In this document: positions 22,897-36,159 of the stretch, one piece after another | How positions within the stretch are numbered: position 1 is the first letter of the stretch | How the letters are laid out: every line of letters starts with the position of its first letter | NCBI RefSeq assembly: GCF_000003195.3 | Contig: NC_012878.2 | Span: 41,440,987-41,504,986 of the forward strand | Direction of reading: 5' to 3' | Origin: Sorghum bicolor | Lineage: Eukaryota; Streptophyta; Magnoliopsida; Poales; Poaceae | DNA length: 64,000 bases | Notes under the pieces: generated by a model | What the model saw: the letters and a program-made list of their open reading frames with translations, nothing else | Database searches by the model: none | Told to the model about the DNA's origin: nothing | Translations under genes and position numbers: made by a program

Positions 22897-23640
22897 TCAA
22901 CAACAGGTGTAACCTAAATCTTTTTGAGCGCAGCATAAAGCATGTCGTAAGTTAAGATGCATATCATCTGTTGAAAAGAACGAACTAGCAATCCACTTAT
23001 GGAGAAGCCTTAGAGTGGGGTGATGGATGTTGGCAGAATGCCCTTGAAACTTTCCAACGACGTGTTGCCACAAGATCAAATGCCAGAAAGCATGACGTTG
23101 GTAACCCCCAAGGGAGAAACCTATGTTAATGGAGCACCGCTTGTGGAAACCCAAACGGTTGGCAAGATCCTTCCAATAAATACCGAAATCTCTTCCAAAG
23201 CCATGGAAGGTAATACCATAATCGACAATTTGTAGAGTGCCCAAAATTTGGATCTTAAAAAGACGTGACCCAAGCTCATGATCGGGGACAACTCTACTCC
23301 AACCAAGATGCTTGAAAATAGTATCAAACTCAACATCCATACCTATTTGGTGCAAGAATGTGGGCTCGAATGCCGGCGAATGGAGGAACTCGCGTTCCTT
23401 CATGAGGTTGTATGCCTGCATCTCCCGCTCGCTCTCCAAGTCGATGAAGGGGGCGTCGGCCTCGTCAATGGCGTGGCCGTGTGGCTACTCCTCCTCTCCT
23501 CCATGTGTCGGCTGCTCGTTCCTAGTAGGGGTTGGTGGATCTTCCTCGCGTTGGCGGCAGCTCCTGAGCGGGGACACCTCCCCCAAACTTGCTTGATGTC
23601 GTGGGCCCCCTTCAGATATCGAATGCCTTCGGCAAGGGCT
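22897..23640 (-). pseudogene. ATHILA ORF-1-like segment
   Basis: On minus, an open frame of 180 residues (23439-22897), with a Pro/Glu-rich lead-in up to about 23640, contains EMQAYNLMKEREFLHSPAF, LGTLQIVDYGI, FGIYWKDLANRLGF and HPTLRLLHKWIASSFF. I recognise this as the plant ATHILA ORF-1 family (Pfam 'ATHILA ORF-1'), found in Athila-type elements and their derivatives; its biochemical role is unknown. The frame breaks after the last segment at about 22900, so only part of the protein is present. It lies downstream of the family B gag with the whole of pol missing between them, either by deletion or because the element is a non-autonomous form. Confidence 0.6.
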
Positions 23641-23778
23641 CAACATTTATAGTCCATTGGCAAGACTTTCCTTCCTTCATTCTTCTATGGCTGCATGGAC
23701 GAACTTAGTAGAGGTTTCTGGTTGCCCTGGGATCCTCTCTGTGTCAGTGACTGGAATTGATGCAACTATCTATGCTAT

Positions 23779-24982
23779 CTATGTTTCTATCATCTTGTTG
23801 AAACTCGTTTGACTTTTGACAGAAGAACAAAGAGTTTCAAGCTTGGCGTTGATGTTCTCAATGATCTTCTCATTGTAGGACAGCTTCTTGGTCAGATTCT
23901 CGTTGATTTTAGCTTGCCCTATGACTAGATCTCTCAAGGAAGGCTGATTGAAGAAATTACCCTGTGGGCGGTGCTGATTGTTCCACCCGTTGTTACCTTG
24001 CTGTGGTGGCCGAAACCCATTGTTGACATATGCTGCTTCTTGTTGGGTTTCGGGGCAATTGTTCCCCGAATGGCCATTATCATCACAAACTTCACATGAT
24101 GTTTGTGAGTTCATTACTTAGACGGTGCCCATGTTGGGATTTGCAACTTGTCCGTCCATCCTTTGCAGTAGCAAGTCTATTTTTGCGGCTAGCACATCTG
24201 CATCCTTCACAGATTGCGAGCCTTTTGTGTTTTCCTTCCTTCTCCCCAGCTTTGATTTGCCACCATCTTCTCGATGAGGGTAGTAGCTTCATTAATGGTG
24301 AGAGAAAGGAATGCACCTCCAGCTGCGGCATCTACGTGCCCCTTTGACATGGTCGTGAGGCCTTCGTAGAAGTTCTGGAGCACAAGCCAGTCTTCCATTC
24401 CATGATGAGGATAGGCCCGGATGTACTCCTGAAGCCTCTCCCATGCTTCGGGTATGGACTCAAGTGAAGACTGCTGGAAGTTAGAGATCTTCCCCCTCAG
24501 AGCGCTGGTCCTGCTCATGGGTAAGAACTTGGCGAGGAATGCCGCGGAGCACTTTCACAGCTTCCTTGTTCTGATAAAACCATTGTTTCACATTTCTGGT
24601 GAGGGAAAACAGGAAACAGATGAAGCCTGATGCTATTCTGTGCGACGTCCTTGATGACGACAGTGTCGCACAGCTCAAGGAAGTTCTGAAGGTGGGCGTT
24701 GGCATCCTCGCTTGGCAGGCCACAGAATTAGCTCGCCTGCACCATAGAGATGAGGCCAGTGCGGATCTCGAAGCTTCCATTCCCCATATTGACAGCAGGC
24801 CCAGTCGGCAAGTTGGCAATAGCGGGAGTGGAGTAGTCACGGAGTGTCTTGGCCATAGCAATTAGTGCGGTTGGTGCTGGAACGGTTGATTCGCTTGCCG
24901 GTTGCGTTGCATAAGAAGAGACGGTACAAACCCTTCTCTTCCTTAGTAGTGTTTCTGGATCACTGTGGAAGTTTGCCGGCAA
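23779..24982 (-). pseudogene. family B gag (Athila-like)
   Basis: On minus, this reads as an Athila-type gag related to family A but clearly distinct. It has an N-terminal lead-in (NFHSDPETLLRKRR), capsid motifs (HLFPFSLTRNVKQWFY, about 24620-24575), AGGAFLSLTINEATTLIEKM (about 24320-24260), a complete zinc knuckle CEVCDDNGHSGNNC (about 24092-24051) and a Gln/Asn-rich linker. The frame changes at least twice (about 24500 and 24210). It follows a primer site at 25117-25134. After about 23740 it jumps to ATHILA ORF-1-like sequence, so protease and RT are absent. Confidence 0.75.
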
Positions 24983-25116
24983 GTTGAAACCACTTATACA
25001 CTATCCTGTTTTCATTCCAATAAAAAGAGGAAGAAAATAGTAAAGTTATCCTGCTTAATCTATGGCTACCAATGCTTATTATGCAATCAATGTTTATGCT
25101 AGTATGATTTTTGCAT

Positions 25117-25134
25117 TCACCGGCAACGGCGCCA
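25117..25134 (-). other. primer binding site of family B
   Basis: On minus the bases read TGGCGCCGTTGCCGGTGA, the tRNA-Asp site with one change, 8 nt from an LTR end CCAACA at 25143. It marks the start of the internal region of the family B element. Confidence 0.8.
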
Positions 25135-25142
25135 TAAATGCT

Positions 25143-26764
25143 TGTTGGCATTTCTCAGCGTCACTACTAAAAATAGACCATAGATCCATCCTTAGCAATG
25201 GCACCAGAAATGTCGGGTGTTGGCATACCGTAACTATCGCTACATCAGAGAGATAACCCAAGGCAACTCGAGGGCGCCAACCTTAGCAGTGCAGTTTGGT
25301 AACAATATTTAGGAATGCCGGATTGGCCTTCCTAACCATCCTTACATGTGATATGCAAAGTTGTGGCACTACACTTGAAAGTGCACAAGGATTACAATCT
25401 TAAGTAACGGTACTTAGGTACGCCAATCGATAGTTCATGAATGAAGAAGTAATATAACTACAAGCGGACAAAACTATCATTGTAGCATTTCAACCCGTGA
25501 GTATTCAAGGGTGTCGAATTTATAATTCCCATAGGAAGGCAAAGGGATAAAACATGGTGTAAACATGATTACTTATTGAATGCTTGGTAGACATAGAGTA
25601 GACAGGAATAAACATGATATTCAAGATAGTGGACACACATTTGATCAACCTCAAGGATAAAAATAGAAGAGAAATAATAAATAAAGAATAAAGAAATAAA
25701 TCTACTTGAGTAGGCATGGGTCACATATAACTATGCATAGAACTGTTAGCGGATCATCTAATTAGCAATAAATAGAGTTAGAACTAAGCCTGAGATGAGG
25801 GGAGATCCCCGCAGCTGGATACCCAGTCGATAGAGACTTTATAGAACTCCTATCGGAATACCTGATCATGGGGGAATGCAAAGGATGACAGAGCTGTCAC
25901 CACCCTGCCACCTACCCCTCTACCCGAAAGAGAGCCGCACATCCACTGATTCCCGCATACGTGAACACCATGTCCACGTAATTGGAAACAACTCCAAACC
26001 CCCACGGGCCCCACCACTTCGGAGTGACAGGCTAGGCTAAGAGCAACCATCACAGCACAGTGAACCATCATCCCATTCCTAATTCTAATCCTAATCATAC
26101 TAATCTGATGAACAATGAAGAACAATGATGAACATATCAAGAACATAGCTCCAGAACTAAGAACTAGTTCATATACTATAAACATGATGAGAACACAACC
26201 ATACTCTAGTTCATATGCATAATCATATAAAGATGAATAGAACTTGCTCATGGAAGAAGATTTAATATTATTCATACTAAGAAGATCCTTTCATCTAAGG
26301 AGACAAGCTCTCCTTGCTAGCTCTTGCATTGCTCTACTACTAGTCTAGACTAAAGATACAAGTGAGAGGTGTGAGGTAAATTGACTCCAAATGATGTGTG
26401 TTGAAAAGGGGGGAGTGCCTCTCTTTTTATAGTGGAACTAGGATGGTTTGTCGCATCTAAATTTGGTAGTAGGTGAAACCATCCTATACATGGCGGCATG
26501 CAACCGCCTGAGAAAGATGGGCCCGGTTTGCTGCCTCCAGTGGTGCGCCCACACCAGGGTGGGGCCGCACCCCGGGTGGGTCTCCCTGGCCACCGCCTTT
26601 GCATGGTCGGTTTGGCTCTGGGCCTAGATCTCTCCCATGGTTATGATCAGGCCCAGTTCTGTGTTGTTCTGGCCTTTCTCTATTTTCTTGGTTTCCGCAT
26701 TTCTGAATACGTCTTTTGGTACTTTGCGCTTTCTTCGTGGTATGGCACATTTCCACTTGTTGCA
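25143..26764 (-). repeat. family B 5' LTR (far edge uncertain)
   Basis: The LTR end TGTTGG (reverse of CCAACA) next to the primer site is clear. A TATA box lies at about 26424-26434 on minus (reverse of TTTTTATAG). The outer edge is placed near 26764 by a terminal TGCA and the distance from the TATA box only. No second LTR of this type is in the window to confirm it. Confidence 0.5.
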
Positions 26765-27530
26765 CTATAAATCCTACAAAATATAATCACTATGGTACAA
26801 GTGGAAGTTGTTAGTAATAAAATGCATGTGTGTATATAATATGATTGCTTCTTCTCCTTTTGGATCAAGTTGGCAGTTCATGATTGGTCTATAATGACTA
26901 GCAACAGAGAGCGGAGGGACAGGGTGACCACAGCTCACAGGAACTGCGAGCGCATGCTAGTTCATGTGCTTGGTCAGAGGAATGAAGCCAGGCACGAGGA
27001 GGACACCCTGAAGGCCCAACAGCTAGAGCTTGAGCAGCAGCCAGCTACATAACCAGCTCCACCCTCACCTCCTACCTAGAGCAGCTGAGTTAGACTGTGA
27101 GGATGAGATGGATGAGGACCCAGAGATGGAGACAGCCACGTGTGGGGATGACGACAAGGAAGGTTCCAGCATGGACAGCGACCATAGCGAGTAGATGCTA
27201 GGGCTCTAGAGCTAGTCCTTCTTCTTTTGCTGTTGTTATTGCATGATATGTGCTTGTAATCTGTTAAATCTTGGATGTGTAAGACCTTTATGTGTTGAGT
27301 TGTGTTGATGCTGAAAGTCCAGTGTATGTATGCTGGCAATTTTGGATGTATGCGTACCCTGCTGGCTAAATGTTAAGTAATCAGGTTGTGATGTTGTGTG
27401 TGGATGATGAATTATTGTGCCTCTATTTATTGTGCGGATTTATTCTCATCAGTAAATTCAGTATGGCACGATTTTGCATATGTCTACCGGTTGATAACAA
27501 CTCCTAACGACTGCTTATCATTGACACATG
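26765..27530 (+). other. unidentified fragment with an acidic-tailed ORF
   Basis: I do not recognise this region. On plus, a frame from 26870 gives a 60-residue charged, Gln/Glu-rich peptide (CERMLVHVLGQRNEARHEED). Beyond a stop, another frame reads to an acidic end near 27195 (DEDPEMETA, SSMDSDHS). The rest is AT-rich with no ORF. It could be the 3' end of an extra ORF of a gypsy element followed by its spacer, since a gag-like start follows. Low confidence. Confidence 0.3.
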
Positions 27531-27695
27531 CAGATGGTGCAAACGTGTGGCAGGGGTAACCGCAACCCCATTGCTGGAGAAGGTTCCTCCGCGGTGGGGC
27601 TCGCAGGAATGAGGAAAGAGCACCATCACCGCTACCGCCACCACCTCCTCCATACACTGCGGATGTGTTTTTCGCGTTGTTTCTAGGAAGCCAAC
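27531..27695 (+). pseudogene. gypsy gag N-terminus, cut by the A6 LTR
   Basis: After a splice-acceptor-like TGCAG, the bases read as the start of a grass gypsy gag: a basic Gly/Arg part (GGARRNEERAP), a proline run (PPPPPP) and FFALFLGSQ, a motif I associate with the N-terminus of gypsy capsid precursors. At 27696 the frame is cut by an exact family A LTR end. Short and frame-broken, so the element type is not resolved. Confidence 0.45.
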
Positions 27696-29345
27696 TGTTG
27701 GGCATTCTTAACGTCACTACCAAAAGTAGACTTAGTTTTCTAATTCTGATAACGGCGCCAAAAATGCCAAACCCATCCCTCATGCCACTTAAGCCAAGTT
27801 GTCATCCCCAGCATGACATGAGAGACGCGGTATTGAAATATGCAATTGCTCTTCTGAATGAATAATAAATGAGATCTGAAAGCGCACAAATTAATACAGA
27901 TGTAGCATTTTAACTAGGAAGTATTCCAGGTATCGTTATTTATATTTTTAGCACTGGGAAGGGATTGCTAAAAATCAATGCTAATTATGGAATGGAATAT
28001 AGAATTGAGTATCTATCATTGCATGTATAATTGAGAGCATTTATCTATCTCTTTCATACAGGGATAAGTGTCACATAAAAGATAGATAAAGTATGAATGG
28101 TGACAAAGATAATTAATCTGATCAGCATAACTAGCCACATATAAATATGATAAGCACCTCAATAGATATTCTAGCAAGTCATTAGCATGGAATTAGGACG
28201 AACTACAAGAATATTTCCTAAGTTATTCTTAACAATAAAGTCTAGCATATCATAGTTAGTGCAATTATACTTGACAATCATTGCGAGACAGGACTACGCC
28301 CATGCATAGTGATATTATCAAGGAAGATGAGAAATATAGCAAGCACTCCCCTGTAATAATGTTGCTCTGCCAGCCCTATACACGAGAGGGGGACTATATA
28401 AGAATCAATGGAGCTATCACTACCACGAACTACCCCGTGGTCTGGCATATAGGGTACAATCGCAGATAAATACGGTATAGGCACCACGCCAAAACAATAC
28501 TTATTAGTTACCCACTGTACACATGGATAAACGCTATACGATCCTAAACATGCATATAAATCCAATCTAACTAAGCCAAGCATATAACTATGATAAACTA
28601 AGAACAATATAATTGCAAATATAAACAAGTAGAGCAAAGTCATAATCAATATATTGAAGTAGAACAAAGTCATATTCATAATATTGAAGAACAATGATAA
28701 ACAATTGAAGAACAGTAGAGGAATTACCAAGAATCCTCTTGACAGATCCGAAAACCAATCGAAGATTGACTCCTTCTAGTCATAATCCTATGTAGCTATG
28801 CTAAACTAGAGATCTATTGATGTGGTGGCTCTAGGGCATGATCAGAGGCTTCTTCTCCCAAGATGGATAATGAATTAGGGTTCAGAGGTGCTCTCCTCCA
28901 GGGGCCAGGGGGTCTGCTTATATAGTCCTTCCAAATGAATGTGGACCGTCGGAACAAACTGACATTAATCGCACGGTTTTCCTTGATCCTTTAGGTCGGT
29001 GGAGCATAATCCGTGAGGTTGGTTCTGATTGGTCCTCAGACCAGGGCGGGCACCCAAGGGGGAGGGCGGGCACCCTGCCCCTAGGCCCGTCCGGTCTCCC
29101 GTTCGTTCACGTCGCTTCTGGACTCTTCTACATGTTAGATAATTGCGTGGCACGTTAATATCTCTATGTAAACCAGACGTGTGGGCCTTTCTTCCATAAT
29201 TCGTGATAACCCCCTGCAGAAATAGACAGACACCAAAACTCGTGGAATTCTGTTAAATAAAACCCTAAGTCTGGGTGTCGATTGCATTTGGATCCTTTTC
29301 TCTATTTATTTGTTGATTATATTTGATACTTAAGGACCGTTAACA
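27696..29345 (-). repeat. A6 3' LTR, full length
   Basis: On minus it runs from TGTTAACGG (29345) to CCCAACA (27696), 1.65 kb, with the PPT of A6 next to its start. The left flank CCAAC is a candidate target duplication with no partner found. TATA box at 28917-28925. The open frame common to these LTRs spans 28278-28730. Confidence 0.9.
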
Positions 29346-31404
29346 ACTCCCCCAAGCTTACCTCTTGCTCGTCCCTGAGCAAGGATAATGTCAGTGATGG
29401 ATCAGAAGTTGCTGTAATGACTTTAAAAGTTGACGGTACACATGCTTTCAAATGAGGTCTCATCTCTCAGTTAGAGTAAATTGTCAAGACTTAAAAACTT
29501 ACTCATTTTACCTTTCACCATGGGACTTGTAACCGTCGCTTCTGTCTTGAGTTGTTAAAAGATAGAACGTCTAGTCAAGTGTCATGTCTCTTATTCTTGA
29601 TCAGCTATAGCTCTAGAGTTTTTTTTGCAGATTTTCAAATAAAACTCAGAGATTCCTTGTATGACTCCCTCAGATCACTCTTTTGTGGTATTTCTGGATC
29701 CTTACCAAGGCAGTGATGGCAGATTAAGTATACATACTTACAAGACATTTATTGCATAGTCAAACCCTAGATCCAAAGAAACAAGTCAATAAGTCAAATC
29801 AAGATGTGCATGTGTGGCGAATGAATGGTGTATGGTGATGATGGTGATAACAATGGTGAAAGTCTAATTCTAATTTTGCTCTTTTGAGGGGATAAATACC
29901 TTTCTTGCTCTTTGAAACTTTTTAAGGAGAATGAGATGCTCTATATTTTCTTTTTTCTTTCCTCTCAAATGGGTATCTTGTACCCCTAATTCTACTATCG
30001 GACACTTGTCCATTTTTACCTCTCGTCTCACTTTTTCTTTTCTTTCGAGGTTCCGGGCACTTGCCCCTTTTTATTTCCTCGTATATATTTTTTTAGAGCA
30101 CTTATCTCCTGAAATAATATAGCAAGTGTTAGTAAGCAAGATAACTCAAGCACTTATTTCACAGGGGAAAAACATAAATAGGAGAATGTTTTTGGCTATT
30201 CTCTCCCGGATTAGGAGTAGAATATTTTTGGGTGGTTCTGGAGATGGAAATGAGTGGATATATGTGGATGTGTACTTCTGGAGTAGAAGAAGCATGTGTG
30301 AGTGAACGTGCACGTGAATCTTGATTTAACCACATGACAAGCTCCTAAGGGTCTATACAGCTTGACCACACTCAATGCTCATAAGCAGTAAAAAGTAAAT
30401 GTGTGGCTCAAAATCTAGCAAGCATGTATATATGGCCGTGGTAGGAATTTAAACTCTCATCATACTGAAACTCATCATGTGATATTTTAAAGATTTTCGA
30501 AGATAAAATTCTCCAGAATTCTAGCATCTCTAGGAACAGATAAACAGCAGCTCATCCTTCTCATATCATATTCGTTAACAACTTAGACTTCAGATCAAGT
30601 TCTCTTCCCACAAGTTCAGGTTTAGAGCAAGCTTTAAATTATAACAGTTATGTCTAAACTAGAGAGAGAACTCAAATTTGAAAATTAAGCAGAGCAACTA
30701 TTCATCATATCCATGATTAGAGTTTTATTAAGATTTAGTTTAGCATAGCCACTTTATTTATTTATTAAGCACACTAAGCAAAAGATATATATATATAAGC
30801 ACAAAATCTTTATTTAGTTTTTCATGGTTATGTATATTTTTATTTTAATATAGTATAAGTATATAGATAGATAGAAATACTTAGCGGGATAAATGGAAGT
30901 GCTCTCCCCCAAGCTGAATTTTGACATAATTTCTCCTGATGTAGCTAGCAGGTGGTAGATGTGTATTTGAAAGTCGGCAGTACCCTGATAGCGATTAGAA
31001 TGTTCTCCGTCTGCTAGTCTTCTTGATCCTTGAATTTTGTGGAGCTCAAATAGACAATAAAGCTTTGCGGAACTGATTAGGTGTTAGCAAAAATATCTAG
31101 CCTTTATCATGTTGAGCATCCTCGATAAATGTTACTCTCTATTTTTATATTCTCACTTTATAGAGCAGAAAAATATCTTTATTTTATTTTTATGCCACCA
31201 TAGTGAATGTACTTATGGGTTTTATGCTACTCGTATACTCAAATGGGCTTACTATTATTTTAACATTTTTATTTTCTTTTTAGGATAGTATGAAGATGAT
31301 TAACTAAGCAAACTATTTTAAATAACTGAAAGGAAAAAGATAACTACCAAGTTTACCTCTTGGCTAGGCGTTCGGTGTTTTTAAGTCCGAATGGGACTCT
31401 CTGT
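29346..31404 (-). other. A6 3' noncoding region
   Basis: Reverse copy of the family A tail, from the PPT (29346-29360) to the protease stop. The complete hairpin row is present (29971-29985, 30000-30011, 30055-30066). A short deletion near 29720 removes about 130 bp relative to A4. No gene visible. Confidence 0.75.
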
Positions 31405-32370
31405 TTTCTCAGTCGTCAAGGGATTTGCTAGATGGCGTAGTCGGTGGTTCCGGTGGTACCTCCTCTTCGTGTATATCTATCTTCTCTCTCCACACCTGGC
31501 TCGGTGCTACAGTCTCCTCAGGGTAGTTCTATTCAAGCTATATGTCTTCAGACCTTACCACTTCTCCTTCATAGTCTGCCCATCCATCCTTGATGATTTG
31601 CCTCTTCTGGTTGCAGTTGCGTCATCTTCTTCTTGTCCTGACCTGCATAGAGTCTTCAACTATATAGTTAAGGTCAGTAAAATAGCGGCGTACCTTCTCT
31701 GAGGCGAAGTGCATGTGGACTTCTCCGGTTCCAATATAGATGATTGCTTTAACGGTGCTGAGGAATGGTCTCCCAAGGATGATGGGTGGATCGTACTCGT
31801 CTTCTCTCATGTCAATAACCTGAAAGTCTGTATGGACAAAATGATCATCTATTTTGATAGGGACATCAGTTACTATACCTTCAATATTTTGGAATGTCTG
31901 ATCTGCCATCTGGAGCTGAATGTATGTCGGTTTTAGGGGCATGGTTCCGAACAGGAGCCAATAGGTGACTGCGGCTATTATGTTGACGCCCGATCCAGTG
32001 TCGCAAAGTGTCTTGTAGAAGTTGTACCCATTGATGGAGTAATGCATGCTAGGCATTCCTGGGTCATCCTTCTTGGTTAGGAACGGTGACTTAAGTCGAT
32101 GATCTTGACCTTCATGAACTGCAGTGACCATCTTAGCTGACTCGGTCCACACTTGCTTGTTCCTGTTCCTCCTGTTGGTCCTCTTCCTTGGTTCATGTCG
32201 GGATTGCTATGGGATTTGTGCAGTCTCGTTCTTGAAGGAAAACGTCTCCTTCCTCCCCTTGATGAAGAAACTGATCTTGGCAGCACTAGCGTAGATGACA
32301 GCTCCGAAGGTGTTCAGGATGACCTTCCTAAGATGACAGGTGCCCTCTCATCATTACCGGTCTCTATCAC
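31405..32370 (-). pseudogene. A6 protease-like domains, truncated
   Basis: On minus, the first protease-like domain is present only from about ETGNDERAP onward and ends, in translation order, with the linker. The second domain is open for 176 residues (32152-31622) and keeps the canonical triad in CDTGSGVNIIA, then IILGRPFLSTVKAI. The upstream part is replaced at 32371 by an exact LTR end of A7. Either A7 inserted into this domain and the far side was lost, or two elements recombined. Gag and primer site of A6 are missing. Confidence 0.8.
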
Positions 32371-34021
32371 TGTTGGGAATTCTTAACATCATTACCAAAA
32401 GTAGACTTAGTTTACTAATTCTGATAACGGTGCTAAAAATGCCAAACCTATCCCTCATACCACTTAAGCCATGTTGTCATCCCCAGCATGACATGAGAGA
32501 CGCGGTATTGAAATATGCAATTGCTCTTCTAAATAAATAATGAATGGGATCTGCAAGCGCACAGATTAATACCGATGTAGCATTTTAACCAGGAAGTATT
32601 CCAGGTATCGTTATTTATATTTTTACCACTAGGAAGGGATTATCAATCATCAATATTGATAACAGAATAGAATATGAGATTGAGTATCTATCATTGCATG
32701 TATAATTGAGAACATTGTATCTAGCTCTTTCATACAGGGATAAGTGTCACATAAAAGATATATGAAGTAATGAATAGTGACAAAGATAATCAATCTGATC
32801 AGCATAACTTAGCCACATATAAATATGATAAGCACCTCAATTAGATATTCTAGAAAGTCATTAGCATAGAATTAGAACGAACTACAAGAATATTTCCTAA
32901 GTTATTCTCAACTATATAGTCTAGCATTATCATAGTTGGTGCAAGCATCATTAGCAATCATTGCGAGACAAGACTATGCCCATGCATAGTGATATTATCA
33001 AGGTAAATGAGAAACATAGCAATCAGTCCCGTGTAATAATGTTGCTCTGCCAGCCCAATACACGAGAGGGGGACTATATAAGAATCAATGAAGCTGTCAC
33101 TATCACGAGCTGCCCCACGATCTGGCATATTGGGTACAATCGTAGATAAATATAGTATAAGCACCACGCCTACACAATATCTATCATTTACCCATGGATC
33201 CGATGGATAAACGCTATACGATCCTAAACATGTATATAGATCCAATCTAACTAAGCCAAGTACATAACTATGATAAACTAAGAACAATATAATCTTGAAT
33301 ATAAGCACGTAGAGCAAAGTCATAAGCAATATATTGAAGTAGAACAAAGTCATATTCATAATATTGAAGAACAAAGATAATTAGAAGAACAATTAGAGAA
33401 TTACCAAGAATCCTCTTGACAGATCCGAAAACCAATCGAAGATTGACTCCTTCTAGTTCTAATCCTATGTAGCTATGCTAATCTAGATGTCTAATTGATA
33501 TGGTGGCTCTAGGCTTGATCAGGGGCTTCTTCTCCCTTGAGGAATAATGAATTAGGGTTGAGAGGCTCTCTCCTCTAGGGGCTAGGGGGTCTGGTTTTAT
33601 AGTCCCTTCAAGTGAATATGGGCCATTGGATCAAACCGACATTGATTGAACGATTATCCTTGATCTTTGGGTCGGTGGAGATTGATCCCAAAAGAGAGTC
33701 CTGTTTGGACTCCAACAGGGGCGGGCGGCCAGGTCAACTGGGCGGCCGCCCAGTGCGTGGCCCCTTTCAGCCTTCGCTTCCTTCCCGTGGCTTCTGGAGT
33801 CTTCTAGATGTAAGATAATTACGCGGCACGTTGATATCTCTATGTAACCCCGACGTGTGGGCCTTTCTTCCGTATTTCCTGATAACCCCCTGTAGAAATA
33901 GACAAACACCAAAACTCGTGGAATTCTGTTAGATAAAACCCTAAGTCTAGATGTTGATTTCATTTGGATCCTTTTCTTTGTTTATTTGGTAATTAAATTT
34001 GATACTTAAGGACCGTCAACA
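32371..34021 (-). repeat. A7 3' LTR, full length
   Basis: On minus it runs TGTTGACGG (34021) to CCCAACA (32371), 1.65 kb. The PPT of A7 adjoins its start; its end is flush with the broken protease domain of A6. TATA box at 33595-33602. The common LTR frame spans 32958-33374 (138 codons open). Confidence 0.9.
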
Positions 34022-36159
34022 AACTCCCCCAAGCTTACCTCTTGCTCGTCCCTGAGCAAGGATAGATTAGAAGTTGCTGCAGTACTTTTAAAAATTGACG
34101 GTACACATGCTTTTAAATAAGATCTCATCTCTGAGTTAGAGTAAACTGCCAAGACTTAAAACTTATTCATTTTACCTTTCACCATGGGACTTGTAACCGT
34201 CACTTCTGTCTTGAGTAGTTAAAAGATAGAACGGTCTAGCCAAGTGCCATGTCTCTTATTCTTGATCAGCTATAGCTCTGGAGTTTTTGCAGATTTTCAA
34301 ATAAAACTCAGAGATTCCTTGTATGACACTCTCAGATCTCTCATTTATGGTATTTCTGGATCCTTACCAAGGCAGTGATGGTATATGCCTTCTCCCAAGA
34401 TATGTGGTATTTGTGGTATAAGGAATAGTGACATTGCCTTCTCTCTCATCCTATTCTAATAAGGCTTAAATATCTGGAGCCCATAAGTGGGAGATAAAAT
34501 ATACATACTTACAAGACATTTATTGCATAGTCAAACCATGGATCCAAAGAAACAAATCAATAAGTCAAATCAAGATGTGCATGTGTGGCGAATGAATGGT
34601 GTATGATGGTGATGGTGATAACAATGGTGAAAGCCTAATTCTACTTTTGCTCTTTGAGGGGATACATACCTTTCTTGCTTTTTGAAACTTTGTGAGGAGA
34701 ATGAGATGCTCTTCTTTTTTTCTTTTTCTTTTCTCTCAGGTGGGTATCTTGTACCCCTAATTCTACTGTTGGACACTTGTCCATTTTTACCTCTCGTCTC
34801 ATTTTTTTTCTTTTCTTTCGAGGTTCTGGGCACTTGCCCCTTTTTATTTCCTCGTATCTTTTTTCTCTCTCTTCTTTTTTTAGAGCACTCATCTCTTGAG
34901 ATAATATAGCAAGTGGTTGTAACAAGATAACTTGTGTATTTATTTCACAGGGAAAAATAGAAATATTTTGGCTATTCTCTCACGGATTAGGAGTAGAATA
35001 TTTTTGGGTGATTCTGGAGATGGAAATGGGTGGATATATGTGGATGGTACTTCCGGAGTAGAAGTAGCATGTGTGAGTGAACGCACAAGTGAATCTTGAT
35101 TTAACCACATGACAAGCTTGACCACACTCAATGCTCATAAGCAGTAAAAAGTAAATGTGTGGCTCAAAATCTAGCAAGCATGTATATATGGCTGTGGTAG
35201 GAATTTAAACTCTCATCATATAGGAACTCATCATGTGTTATTTTAAATATTTCCAAAGATAAAATTCTCCAGAATTCTAGCATCTCTAGGAACAGAAAAA
35301 CAGCAGCTCAACCTTCCCATATCGTATCCGTTAACAACTTTAGACTTTAGATCAAGTTTTCATCTCACAAGTTTAGGTTTAGAGCAAGCTTTAAATTATA
35401 ACAGTTATGTCTAAACTTGAGAGAGAACTTAAATTTGAAAATTAGGCAGAGCAACTATTCATCATATCCATGCTAGAGTTTTATTTAGATACAGCTTAGC
35501 ATAGCCACTTTATTTATTTATTAAACACACTAAGCAAAAGATATATATATTTATAAGCATAAAATGTTTATTTGGTTTTTTCATAGTTATGTATATTTAA
35601 TATAGTAAAAGTATAAAGATAGATAGAAATACTTATCGGAATAAATGGGGGTGCTCTCCCGCAAGCTGAATTTTGACGTAATTTCTCTTGATGTATCTAG
35701 CAGGTGGCAGAGGTGTATTTGAAAGTGAGCAGCATTCTAACAGCGATTAGAATGTCCTCCGTCTGCTACTCTTCTTGATTCTTATATTCTGTGGAGCTCA
35801 AATAGACAACAAAGCTTGTGGAACTAATTAAGTATTAGCATAAATATCTAGCCTTTATTATGTTGAGTCCTTCGTAAATGTTACTCCCTATATATTTTCG
35901 TTTTTATAAAGCAGAAAAGAAATATTTATTTTATTTTTATGCCACCACAGTGGATGTACTTATGGGTTTCATGCCACTCGTATACTCACATGGGGCTTAC
36001 TGTTTTAACATTTTTATTTTCTTTTTAGGATAGTATGATTATAACTAATTAAGTAAACTATTTTAAAAATAATTGAAAGGGAAAGGATAACTACCAAGTT
36101 TACCTCTTGGCAAGGCGTTCGGTGTTTTTAAGTCCTCCGAACGGGACTCTCTGTTTTCT
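34022..36159 (-). other. A7 3' noncoding region
   Basis: Full reverse copy of the family A tail with the PPT at its right end in element sense (34022-34036). The complete hairpin row is at 34742-34756, 34771-34782 and 34828-34839. No gene visible. Confidence 0.75.

Noticed and set aside
22777..32370. GTGAT beside LTR ends at 22777 (plus) and 32370 (minus) as a target duplication of one element
   Set aside because: The two LTRs are in opposite orientation and their other ends lack GTGAT; a 5-base match is expected by chance at this rate.
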